11,350 nt of DNA from Flavobacteriales bacterium (lineage in GTDB: Bacteria > Bacteroidota > Bacteroidia > DT-38): the NCBI GenBank assembly GCA_013214975.1, contig JABSPR010000169.1, forward strand, positions 1-11,350, written 5' to 3'. Numbering within the stretch: position 1 is the stretch's first letter; each line of letters starts with the position of its first letter. The notes beneath the pieces are model-generated. The model saw only the letters and a program-made list of their open reading frames with translations. It had not been told where the DNA came from and ran no database searches. The position numbers and the translations under genes are program-made. Of this stretch, positions 1 through 6,430 are shown piece after piece.

Positions 1-15
1 ACACAATATCCCATT

Positions 16-417
16 ATGAAAAATATTTTATTAATCGAAGACGATGAAACAACAAGGTTCATTATGTCTCGACTACTAAAAAAAATGGATCAGGTTGGCC
101 ATATTGGGTATGCAAGTAATGGAGAAATAGGCCTAACCTATTTAAAGGAACAAAAGACTGCACCAGACATTATATTGTTGGATGTTAACATGCCTGTGAT
201 GGATGGGTTTCAATTTTTAGAAGAGTACCAATCAATCGAGAAAAATAAAAAGGCCAAGGTTGTAATCTTAATGGTTACTACATCTCTATTAGAATCAGAT
301 TTAGATAAGGCGATGTCAAATCCGAATGTTAAAGAATGTATTGCTAAACCTGTATCTGAAGAAAACATGAATACCCTTTTCGAAAAACATTTCAGCTCGT
401 CAATAGAGAGGTCTTAG
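16..417 (+). CDS. Single-domain response regulator (CheY-like receiver)
   Basis: This 133-residue protein is a stand-alone phosphoacceptor receiver domain with no DNA-binding or enzymatic output domain. The acidic pocket E8-D9-D10 follows strand 1, the phosphoacceptor is D56 in LLDVNMP, the switch Thr lies at T88/T89, and the conserved Lys-Pro pair is K111-P112, so all catalytic receiver residues are present. The length is that of a bare receiver plus a short Ser-rich tail (FSSSIERS). It should be phosphorylated by a histidine kinase, probably a hybrid or orphan kinase encoded elsewhere, and act through protein contacts in the cytoplasm. Only 15 bases upstream are visible, so its promoter and any upstream partner lie outside the window. 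The 3' end overlaps the convergent crcB by 26 bases. The family call is secure; the pathway is unknown. Confidence 0.93.
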   Translation: MKNILLIEDDETTRFIMSRLLKKMDQVGHIGYASNGEIGLTYLKEQKTAPDIILLDVNMPVMDGFQFLEEYQSIEKNKKAKVVILMVTTSLLESDLDKAMSNPNVKECIAKPVSEENMNTLFEKHFSSSIERS

Positions 418-766
418 ATATTACATAAATCAGAGATACACACGCTATTACGCTTACAAACACGTTCCCGATGGCATAAGCCGTATTCCCCGAACGCAAT
501 AGCTCAAACGTTTCTAAGCTAAATGTCGAAAACGTACTAAATCCGCCACAAAATCCTATTACAATTAAATACCTAAGCCATAAAGACGTACTTAATTTAT
601 CGCTAAAGAATGCCAACATACTTGCTAACACCAAGCAACTAAGAATATTCGAGGCTAAAGTAGCTATTGGCAAAGATGTGCTGTAATTGCTAATTACATA
701 CTTAGAAATCCCAAAACGTAATAGGCTTCCTAAGCCTCCTCCAATAAAAATCGCTAATAAATTCAT
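392..766 (-). CDS. crcB: CrcB/Fluc fluoride ion channel
   Basis: This is a 124-residue, four-helix inner-membrane protein of the CrcB/Fluc family, which exports fluoride as an antiparallel dimer. The hallmarks are visible: GGGLGSLLRF at residues 9-18 in helix 1, a conserved helix-2 Asn (N40 in TLASN), and the GFCGGFSTFSTFS segment at 71-83, which carries the phenylalanine box and the helix-3 break that holds the central sodium ion. Glu85 follows as in characterised members. The length is typical. The start ATG at 766 overlaps the stop of the PAP2 gene (ATGA), so the two are probably translationally coupled; it is the last gene of the minus-strand operon. No fluoride riboswitch is seen immediately upstream, since that sequence is coding. 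The end overlaps the convergent response-regulator gene. Confidence 0.93.
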   Translation of the reverse strand: MNLLAIFIGGGLGSLLRFGISKYVISNYSTSLPIATLASNILSCLVLASMLAFFSDKLSTSLWLRYLIVIGFCGGFSTFSTFSLETFELLRSGNTAYAIGNVFVSVIACVSLIYVISKTSLLTS

Positions 767-1332
767 TTCGATACTTCAGATAATTGAGTACTAAAATAAT
801 AATATATCCTATGCCAGAGATTAGCAATTCCTATTCCTAATATTATTCCACATACAATATCAAGTGGATAATGAACGCCTAAATAAACTCTTGAATAGGC
901 AACAATCCCAGCCCAAATAAGAATAGCATACTTCGCAATTTTATTTGGAAGAAATTTTTCTATGAATACAGCAATGGAAAATGATGTACTTGCATGAGAA
1001 GATACAAAACCATAAAGCCCTCCACAATGATCCTCGACCAAATGGACCATCCCTCCTATTATTTCATTATGACATGGTCTATACCTTTGAAAAACATTTT
1101 TAAAAAGATGAACGGAAATCAAATCACTAGATGCAATAAGCCCAACAATACATCCCAATAAAATCCATATATGCGGTATTCTTTTTACAACAAGAAAATA
1201 AATCAGATAAGCGTATAAGGGTATCCATGTCCACTTATAGGATATCCAATACATGATAATATCCCAAGAATTACTGTTTATTCCGTTTAAATACAGGAAT
1301 AGTTCTTTATCGAAATTTACTATTTGCTCCAT
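763..1332 (-). CDS. PAP2-family membrane phosphatase
   Basis: This is a 189-residue integral membrane protein of the type 2 phosphatidic acid phosphatase superfamily. All three active-site motifs are visible: KxxxxxxRP as K78...R85-P86, the middle motif as SSHAS at 111-115 (SSH replaces the textbook PSGH, a variant I recall as common in this phylum), and SRxxxxxHxxxD as S147-R148...H154...D158. H113 and H154 are the expected catalytic histidines. Hydrophobic segments surround the motifs, which places the active site on the periplasmic face. The likely substrates are lipid phosphates such as undecaprenyl diphosphate, phosphatidic acid or lipid A phosphate, but the sequence does not tell which. 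It lies 12 bases downstream of obgE and overlaps crcB by four bases, so it is within the same operon. Confidence 0.9.
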   Translation of the reverse strand: MEQIVNFDKELFLYLNGINSNSWDIIMYWISYKWTWIPLYAYLIYFLVVKRIPHIWILLGCIVGLIASSDLISVHLFKNVFQRYRPCHNEIIGGMVHLVEDHCGGLYGFVSSHASTSFSIAVFIEKFLPNKIAKYAILIWAGIVAYSRVYLGVHYPLDIVCGIILGIGIANLWHRIYYYFSTQLSEVSK

Positions 1333-1344
1333 TAAAAAAGCAAT

Positions 1345-2337
1345 TTACTCATGACTCAAGTTGGACCACAATTTATCTTTGAGAGCAGTTATTCCTTGAT
1401 GCTGAATAGATGAGATAAAAATATATTCAATATCTGGCAGCTCTAATTTCATCTCATCCATTAGTTCTTCATCTAACATATCTGATTTTGTAATAGCCAA
1501 AATCCTATTCTTATCCAGAAGTTCAGAGTTATACAATTTCAACTCATTTAGTAAGATATCATACTCTTTTATTATATCCGGTGAATCGGCTGGAATCATG
1601 AAAAGCAAAGTGGCGTTACGCTCAATATGTCTAAGAAACCTTGTTCCTATTCCTTTTCCTTCACTTGCGCCCTCAATTATACCAGGTATATCGGCCATTA
1701 CAAAAGACTTTTCATCCCGGTAAGCAACAATTCCTAGATTAGGAACCAAAGTTGTAAAAGGATAGTCAGCTATTTCTGGTTTTGCGGCAGATACCACTGA
1801 AAGTAAAGTAGACTTACCTGCATTCGGCATTCCTACCAAGCCAACATCCGCTAGTAATTTAAGCTCCAGAATTTTCCATTCTTCGACTCCATCCTCACCT
1901 GGCTGAGCATATCGTGGTGTCTGATTTGTTGGCGATTTAAAATTATAATTCCCTTTCCCCCCTCTTCCGCCTTTTGCAACAATATATGTTTCTCCTTCTT
2001 GCGTTATCTCAAATTCAATTTCCTTTGTTTCTGGGTTTCGAATAACTGTACCAAGGGGTACATCTAAGATTTCATCTCTTCCTTCAGCTCCAGTTAATCT
2101 GCTTTTTGCACCGTTTACACCGTCTGTACCGATAACATGTTTTCTGTACTTTAAGTGAATTAATGTCCAGAATTGTTTGTTACCACGTAGAATAATGTGA
2201 CCTCCTCGACCTCCATCTCCACCATCCGGTCCACCTTTCGCAGTTAGTTTATCTCTCCTTAGATGTGCAGAACCAGATCCGCCTTTACCAGATCGACAAC
2301 AGATTTTAACGTAATCTATAAAATTTGAACCAGCCAT
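1345..2337 (-). CDS. obgE: Obg-family ribosome-associated GTPase
   Basis: This 330-residue Obg/CgtA GTPase acts in 50S subunit maturation and growth or stress control. The glycine-rich Obg fold spans about residues 1-158, with its GKGGSGS, GGPDGGDGGRGG and AKGGRGGKGN stretches. The G domain follows: P-loop GMPNAGKST at 169-177, switch I DYPFTTLVPN at 191-200, DIPG at 216-219, TKSD in the G4 position at 283-286 (Thr instead of the usual Asn), and ISS (G5) near 308-310. It ends soon after the G domain, so the C-terminal OCT domain of longer Obg proteins is absent. The start MAGSNFIDYVKI matches the conserved family N-terminus. It is 17 bases downstream of adk and 12 upstream of the PAP2 gene. 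Confidence 0.97.
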   Translation of the reverse strand: MAGSNFIDYVKICCRSGKGGSGSAHLRRDKLTAKGGPDGGDGGRGGHIILRGNKQFWTLIHLKYRKHVIGTDGVNGAKSRLTGAEGRDEILDVPLGTVIRNPETKEIEFEITQEGETYIVAKGGRGGKGNYNFKSPTNQTPRYAQPGEDGVEEWKILELKLLADVGLVGMPNAGKSTLLSVVSAAKPEIADYPFTTLVPNLGIVAYRDEKSFVMADIPGIIEGASEGKGIGTRFLRHIERNATLLFMIPADSPDIIKEYDILLNELKLYNSELLDKNRILAITKSDMLDEELMDEMKLELPDIEYIFISSIQHQGITALKDKLWSNLSHE

Positions 2338-2354
2338 TTTCGTTAACTCAAAGA

Positions 2355-2927
2355 CTAAAGTGAATCAATTGCTTCGGTAAGAAGATTAAAGATATCTTCA
2401 ATTTCACCCACGCCATCAACCGACGAATATTTATTTAACGTCTCATAGTGACCAATCACAGGTTCTGTTTCACTTTTATAAATTGTAATTCTGTTATTGA
2501 TTACCTCCGGGTCTGCATCATCCTTTCTTCCAGAATCCTCGGCTCTTTTTTTCAGTCTTACTCTTAATTCATCATCAGGAACAACCAAGCCAACTAATCC
2601 CGAAATATGAGAATCTCTACCAGAAAGAAATTCATCTAATGCAACCGCCTGGTCTGTTGTTCTAGGAAAACCATCGAAAATAAATCCCTTGGGATTATCG
2701 TGTTTATTAACTTCTGATTCCAGCATTTTAATCGTAACATCATCCGGAACTAACTGTCCTTTATCGGTGTAACTCTTCGCCAAATTACCGAGTTCTGTTC
2801 CTCCTTTAATATTTGCTCTAAAAATATCACCTGTTGAAAGATGTACTAAGCCGTACTTTTCAATCAACTTAATTGACTGCGTTCCTTTACCAGCTCCTGG
2901 AGGTCCAAATAGTATTATATTCAGCAT
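2355..2927 (-). CDS. adk: Adenylate kinase, short LID form
   Basis: This cytosolic enzyme interconverts ATP + AMP and 2 ADP. It has 190 residues. Motifs in order are the P-loop GPPGAGKGTQ at 8-17, the AMP-binding STGD at 31-34, DGFPRT at 85-90, and an Arg-rich catalytic region around KKRAEDSGRKDDADPEVINNR at about 126-146. The LID is short and has no zinc-binding cysteine cluster, as in the short bacterial and eukaryotic AK1-like forms. The start ATG at 2927 is two bases after the hpt stop, so it is almost certainly co-transcribed with hpt. The pairing makes sense because salvage products enter the adenylate pool that this enzyme balances. Nothing is missing or unusual. Confidence 0.97.
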   Translation of the reverse strand: MLNIILFGPPGAGKGTQSIKLIEKYGLVHLSTGDIFRANIKGGTELGNLAKSYTDKGQLVPDDVTIKMLESEVNKHDNPKGFIFDGFPRTTDQAVALDEFLSGRDSHISGLVGLVVPDDELRVRLKKRAEDSGRKDDADPEVINNRITIYKSETEPVIGHYETLNKYSSVDGVGEIEDIFNLLTEAIDSL

Positions 2928-2929
2928 TA

Positions 2930-3472
2930 TTAATTTAATTTAATGGTATAAATATCTTTTAAATTTCGCCCTAATTCTCTGTAATCCATGCCAAAACCAA
3001 CAATAAAATCATCCGGAATCTCAACACCTATATAGTCGATATTAATTTCTTTATTATATACTTCTGGTTTAAAGAAAAGGCTAGCAACCTTAACATTACA
3101 TGAAGGTTCTTTATTTAATTCTGTTACAATCTTTTCTATGGTAGTTCCAGAATCTACGATATCTTCCAAAACCACAACTTCTTTATTTTTAATATCCACA
3201 TCTAAACCCAGCATCTCTTTTGGCGACTTGTTTGAATGGGTACCATCATACGACTTTAATCGTATAAAAGATATTGTACATTCAAGATTCAATTGTTGCA
3301 TCAGCTCACTAGCAAACATAAAGGCGCCATTCAATACCGCAATAAAGTGAACGTTTTTACCCTTTAAATCAGAATTTAAATCCTGAGCAATTCTGGCAAT
3401 TGATTCCTTTATTATTTCATTCGGAATTGTCTTCTTAAATCGCTTGTCTCCTAACTCTATTACCTCCTTCAT
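2930..3472 (-). CDS. hpt: Hypoxanthine phosphoribosyltransferase
   Basis: This is a 180-residue type I phosphoribosyltransferase that converts hypoxanthine (and usually guanine) plus PRPP to IMP or GMP in purine salvage. The PRPP-binding loop is VLEDIVDSGTTI at 101-112. The pyrophosphate-side loop is LNGAFMFASEL at 47-57, the flexible catalytic loop begins SYDGTHS at 74-80, and the purine-contact region is VGFGMDYRELGRNL at 158-171. The length matches the bacterial HPRT family. It is the first gene of the minus-strand operon, and its ATG lies 11 bases from a TAnnTTTG box, which implies a very short leader. It is divergent from purK across 51 bases. Confidence 0.96.
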   Translation of the reverse strand: MKEVIELGDKRFKKTIPNEIIKESIARIAQDLNSDLKGKNVHFIAVLNGAFMFASELMQQLNLECTISFIRLKSYDGTHSNKSPKEMLGLDVDIKNKEVVVLEDIVDSGTTIEKIVTELNKEPSCNVKVASLFFKPEVYNKEINIDYIGVEIPDDFIVGFGMDYRELGRNLKDIYTIKLN

Positions 3473-3483
3473 AGTCTTTGCCT

Positions 3484-3491
3484 CAAAGTTA
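3484..3491 (-). promoter_or_regulatory. Candidate -7 box (TAACTTTG) of the hpt-adk-obgE operon
   Basis: Read on the minus strand this is TAACTTTG, an exact match to the Bacteroidota -7 consensus TAnnTTTG, lying 11 bases before the hpt ATG. Transcription would start only a few bases before the start codon, so the leader is very short. I see no clear TTG at the usual -33 distance, so the call rests on the -7 box, its position and the lack of other space. Confidence 0.6.
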
Positions 3492-3511
3492 CGCTATACT
3501 TGGTAAATAAT

Positions 3512-3519
3512 TATCTTTG
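3512..3519 (+). promoter_or_regulatory. Candidate -7 box (TATCTTTG) of purK-purE
   Basis: TATCTTTG matches TAnnTTTG exactly and ends four bases before the purK ATG at 3524. If used, the transcript would begin at or next to the start codon, making purK leaderless or nearly so. The -33 position holds TTA (3489-3491, 20 bases upstream) rather than TTG, and that triplet lies inside the opposing hpt box. Confidence 0.55.
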
Positions 3520-3523
3520 TAAC

Positions 3524-4666
3524 ATGATTCATACATTTTACAACAACTTTAAATTAGGTGTTCTTGGCGGTGGACAGTTGGGGCGAATGCTAATTCAAGA
3601 GGCAATCAACTACAACATCCATGTTTCTATTCTTGACAGTTCAAAAAGCTGTCCATGTGGAGATATTTGTAATGAATTTACCTCAGGAAGCTTAATGGAT
3701 TTTAACGATGTATATAACTTCGGTCAGACGGTTGATGTTCTTACCATCGAAATAGAAAATGTAAATTTAGATGCTTTAGAAAAGCTAGAGCGAGAGGGGA
3801 AAATCGTGTACCCACAAACAAAAGTTCTTCGAATAGTTCAAGACAAAGGATTGCAAAAACAGTTTTATAAAGACAATAATATTCCAACTTCCGATTTCAA
3901 ACTTTTAGACGCCGGAACCGACTTATCTATTTATTCTTCCACATTCCCTAAAGTTCAGAAGCTTCGAAAATTCGGGTATGATGGCAAAGGAGTTAACATT
4001 CTACGAACAACAGAAGACATTTCCAAAGGATTTGCCGCCCCAAGCCTTCTTGAAGACATGGTAGATTTCGAGAAAGAAATAGCCGTGATTGTTGCTCGAA
4101 ACCCAAATGGTCAAGTTTTGAATTATAACCCTGTTGAGATGGAATTTAATCCTGAAGCCAACTTGGTTGAATTCTTATATTCTCCTGCGGATATTAATGA
4201 TACCGTTAAAACCGAAGCGATTCGTATTGCAAAAGACATCATCGAGAAACTTGATATGATTGGATTATTGGCCATCGAAATGTTCGTGTTGAAAAACGGA
4301 GAAATTCTGGTTAACGAAATTGCCCCAAGACCACATAATAGTGGTCACCATTCTATAGAAGCAAATATCACCTCTCAATACGAACAGCATTTGCGCTCCA
4401 TTCTAAACATGCCATTGGGATCAACAAAAGATATCGCGAAAGCAGTAATGATCAACATTCTTGGGGAAGAAGGTTTTGAGGGAGATGCTATTTATGAGGG
4501 CTTGGATGAAGTTTTAGATATAGAAGGAGTAAATATTCATCTATATGGAAAAACATCGACCAAGGCCTTTAGAAAAATGGGCCACGTTACCATTATTGGT
4601 AATGACTTAGAAGAAACCAAGAAAAAAGCTTTATTTGTAAAATCAACGTTAAAAGTTAAAGCATGA
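3524..4666 (+). CDS. purK: N5-carboxyaminoimidazole ribonucleotide synthetase
   Basis: PurK uses ATP and bicarbonate to carboxylate AIR to N5-CAIR in de novo purine synthesis. I take ATG at 3524 (380 residues) over an in-frame TTG at 3500, because the TTG lies upstream of the candidate promoter box and its extra residues match nothing in the family. The N-terminal domain starts with LGVLGGGQLGRM (11-22), the PurK nucleotide-binding signature. The ATP-grasp domain follows, with GYDGKG at 151-156 and the metal/ATP site NEIAPRPHNSGHHSIEA at 264-280. MGHVTI at 352-357 marks the C-terminal domain. The stop overlaps the purE start (ATGA), so the two enzymes that handle the unstable N5-CAIR are translationally coupled. 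Confidence 0.95.
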   Translation: MIHTFYNNFKLGVLGGGQLGRMLIQEAINYNIHVSILDSSKSCPCGDICNEFTSGSLMDFNDVYNFGQTVDVLTIEIENVNLDALEKLEREGKIVYPQTKVLRIVQDKGLQKQFYKDNNIPTSDFKLLDAGTDLSIYSSTFPKVQKLRKFGYDGKGVNILRTTEDISKGFAAPSLLEDMVDFEKEIAVIVARNPNGQVLNYNPVEMEFNPEANLVEFLYSPADINDTVKTEAIRIAKDIIEKLDMIGLLAIEMFVLKNGEILVNEIAPRPHNSGHHSIEANITSQYEQHLRSILNMPLGSTKDIAKAVMINILGEEGFEGDAIYEGLDEVLDIEGVNIHLYGKTSTKAFRKMGHVTIIGNDLEETKKKALFVKSTLKVKA

Positions 4667-5148
4667 AAAATCCACAAGTAGGAATAATAATGGGTAGCAA
4701 GTCGGATTTAAATATCATGCAAGAAGCCGCCGATATATTATATCAGTTTGGAATTGAATATGAATTAACTGTGGTTTCAGCACATCGAACTCCGGAAAGA
4801 ATGTTCGACTATGCCAAGAAAGCTAAATCAAAAGGACTAAAAGTTATTATCGCTGGAGCTGGAGGTGCGGCTCACTTACCTGGAATGGTAGCCTCGATTA
4901 CTCCACTTCCTGTAATAGGAGTCCCTATTAAATCCAGTAATTCTATAGATGGATGGGATTCTGTTTTATCAATTTTACAAATGCCTGGTGGAGTTCCTGT
5001 AGCAACCGTTGCTTTAAATGGAGCCAAAAATGCAGGCATTCTTTCTGCTCAAATAATCGGCAGTTCCAATGAAGAAGTATCAAACAAGATCACAGAATAT
5101 AAAGAAGACTTAAAATTGAAAGTTATGGAGTCGATAAAGACTTTATAG
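4663..5148 (+). CDS. purE: N5-CAIR mutase (class I PurE)
   Basis: PurE moves the carboxyl group of N5-CAIR to C4, giving CAIR for the next purine step. The protein has 161 residues, normal for class I bacterial PurE. Motifs are MGSKSD at 10-15, SAHRTP at 39-44 with the catalytic-region His41, AGAGGAAHLPGM at 64-75, and GWDSVLSILQMPGGVPVAT at about 97-115. The presence of purK right upstream, with a four-base overlap, supports the class I (mutase) rather than the class II (AIR carboxylase) reaction. A hairpin followed by a T run lies just downstream, so the unit is probably only purK-purE. Confidence 0.96.
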   Translation: MKNPQVGIIMGSKSDLNIMQEAADILYQFGIEYELTVVSAHRTPERMFDYAKKAKSKGLKVIIAGAGGAAHLPGMVASITPLPVIGVPIKSSNSIDGWDSVLSILQMPGGVPVATVALNGAKNAGILSAQIIGSSNEEVSNKITEYKEDLKLKVMESIKTL

Positions 5149-5170
5149 AACACAAACCATTCTCGCTTTC

Positions 5171-5209
5171 CAGTACATGCAGAATAGCTAATCGACACGT
5201 ACTGTTTTT
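5171..5209 (+). terminator. Candidate intrinsic terminator of purK-purE
   Basis: CAGTAC (5171-5176) and GTACTG (5199-5204) form a perfect 6-bp stem around 22 bases, followed at once by TTTTT (5205-5209). It begins 22 bases after the purE stop. The stem is short and the loop long, although two more pairs (TG/CA) can form inside it, so this is a moderate-strength call. Confidence 0.45.
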
Positions 5210-5494
5210 GTTAATTTCAATTTGATTTACCCAACGAAGCTCAACCTATGTATTCTTACGTAGTTTGAATATCATGATTATTTAACGATGCCTTAACTAA
5301 ATCACAATCCAGGTGAGTAATCTTACATCCAATTTCACACTCTATTTTAAGTAGAATAAATACAAGTCGTTAATTTTTAACTAACTATATAAATTCCACT
5401 TTACAATTATCGATTTTATAATACACATGCAAAGTCCGAAGTTCAATACCCAATTTTAGCATTCCAATAACTTATTAATTCGCTATCGATAATA

Positions 5495-5573
5495 TTTACC
5501 AATTAGGTTGTTGATGACAATTCTCATTTCACCTCGTCTCATCTCCTGTCTAGTCAGGGACCTAATTGGTAAA
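5495..5573. repeat. Perfect 14-bp inverted repeat around 51 bases
   Basis: TTTACCAATTAGGT (5495-5508) is the exact reverse complement of ACCTAATTGGTAAA (5560-5573). The 51-base spacer contains a small nested stem, CCTG (5545-5548) with CAGG (5555-5558). No T run follows either arm, so it is not a standard terminator. It sits 56 bases upstream of the PorV-like start and could be an RNA structure in that leader, a recombination or protein-binding site, or a small palindromic repeat element. Confidence 0.75.
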
Positions 5574-5629
5574 GCTTATCATCTATTCAAAATGATTTCA
5601 ACTTCAAGCTAACTCTCCCCTTCTCCTCG

Positions 5630-6430
5630 TTGAAACAAAAGCCTCTCATTATTATCGTCAAACTCATTATCACATGCTGCTCATTGCATGCACAAGATTA
5701 TAATTTATCGAAAAATTCAAGATCAACTAGCATCGGAGATGCTTCCGTGGCACTCACCGACTTCTGGGCTATAGCAAGCAACCAATCTGGCTTGACTAAC
5801 CTTCAAAGCACCTCATTGGGCATTTCAATAAATAACAATTTTCTTCTTCCAGGGCTTTCCAAATATTTTTTGGCAATTGCCGTTCCAACTAAATTGGGGA
5901 CAATCGGAATTAATAATGCCTTGTTTGGATACAATATTTATAAAAGAAATTATTACTCGCTATCTGTTTCAAAGAAATTATTAAAGAATCTAGATTCAGG
6001 AATTCGCTTAAACTACTACACAACCAAGTTCTCATCGGATAATCATAATGCAACAGAGCTTTCCGTGGGCTTAGGAATAATAATAAAAGCTTCAGAAGAA
6101 CTTAAAATAGGAATCCAAATTAGAGATATGAGTAGAACAAACTCATTCACGAAACCGGCTTTAAGGATAGGAGCCTCTTACAAATCAGCATATAAAACTA
6201 TCAGCTACTTTGAAATTGAAAAGGAATTTACATCAACTGTAAATATAAAATCAGGATTAAGCTATGAGCCAAATAAGTCGATTAGAATCGACATAGGACT
6301 ATCTTCAAATCCAATACTTCTTTCTATGGGACTAGGTATACTCATAGATCACATACGAACAGATCTTTCATTTACTCGACATCAAACGCTTGGTTCATCA
6401 CCTGGTGTTTCCCTTCTATATGAATTATAG
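5630..6430 (+). CDS. PorV-like exported outer-membrane beta-barrel protein
   Basis: This 266-residue protein of unknown function probably sits in the outer membrane. The TTG start gives a good signal peptide: KQK, then a hydrophobic run and LHA-Q, with cleavage expected after A21. No ATG occurs in frame between the upstream stop at 5570 and this point. The two cysteines C16-C17 do not form a proper lipobox. After cleavage, RSTSIGDASVALTDFWAIAS (31-50) followed by NQSGL resembles the N-terminal signature of PorV/PorQ/UPF0164-type barrels (G-D-A-x-V-A ... N-P-A-G-L). The rest alternates polar and hydrophobic residues with many glycines, as in beta strands. It overlaps the next gene by 11 bases, so the two are one operon. 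PorV proper serves type IX secretion; this protein is shorter and I do not claim that role. Confidence 0.75.
   Translation: MKQKPLIIIVKLIITCCSLHAQDYNLSKNSRSTSIGDASVALTDFWAIASNQSGLTNLQSTSLGISINNNFLLPGLSKYFLAIAVPTKLGTIGINNALFGYNIYKRNYYSLSVSKKLLKNLDSGIRLNYYTTKFSSDNHNATELSVGLGIIIKASEELKIGIQIRDMSRTNSFTKPALRIGASYKSAYKTISYFEIEKEFTSTVNIKSGLSYEPNKSIRIDIGLSSNPILLSMGLGILIDHIRTDLSFTRHQTLGSSPGVSLLYEL

Larger units (their letters stand above)
5149..5629. other. 480-base gene-free spacer
   Basis: Between the purE stop and the PorV-like gene I find no convincing coding sequence on either strand; the longest open stretches are short and lack family features. It holds the terminator candidate near its left end, an AT-rich middle, and a 14-bp inverted repeat (5495-5573) near its right end. 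After that come a few dozen bases ending in a pyrimidine-rich run (5613-5628). No exact TAnnTTTG box is present on +; TAGTTTG at 5261-5267 is one base short. The promoter of the next operon is therefore not identified. Confidence 0.6.

Noticed and set aside
392..1332. A fluoride riboswitch controlling crcB
   Set aside because: crcB starts inside the end of the PAP2 gene, so no untranslated leader exists for such an element directly upstream.
3138..3350. A 70-codon open frame on + inside hpt
   Set aside because: It is a shadow of the conserved PRPP-binding region of hpt on the other strand.
5495..5573. Reading the 14-bp inverted repeat as an invertible promoter or an integron attC site
   Set aside because: The spacer has no TAnnTTTG box on either strand, no recombinase gene is in the window, and the GTTRRRY/RYYYAAC core sites of attC are not recognisable. 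The inverted repeat itself is kept as a finding.
5630..6430. Calling the barrel PorV of the type IX secretion system
   Set aside because: Only the N-terminal signature is similar. The protein is shorter than PorV and no PorU or other type IX gene is nearby.
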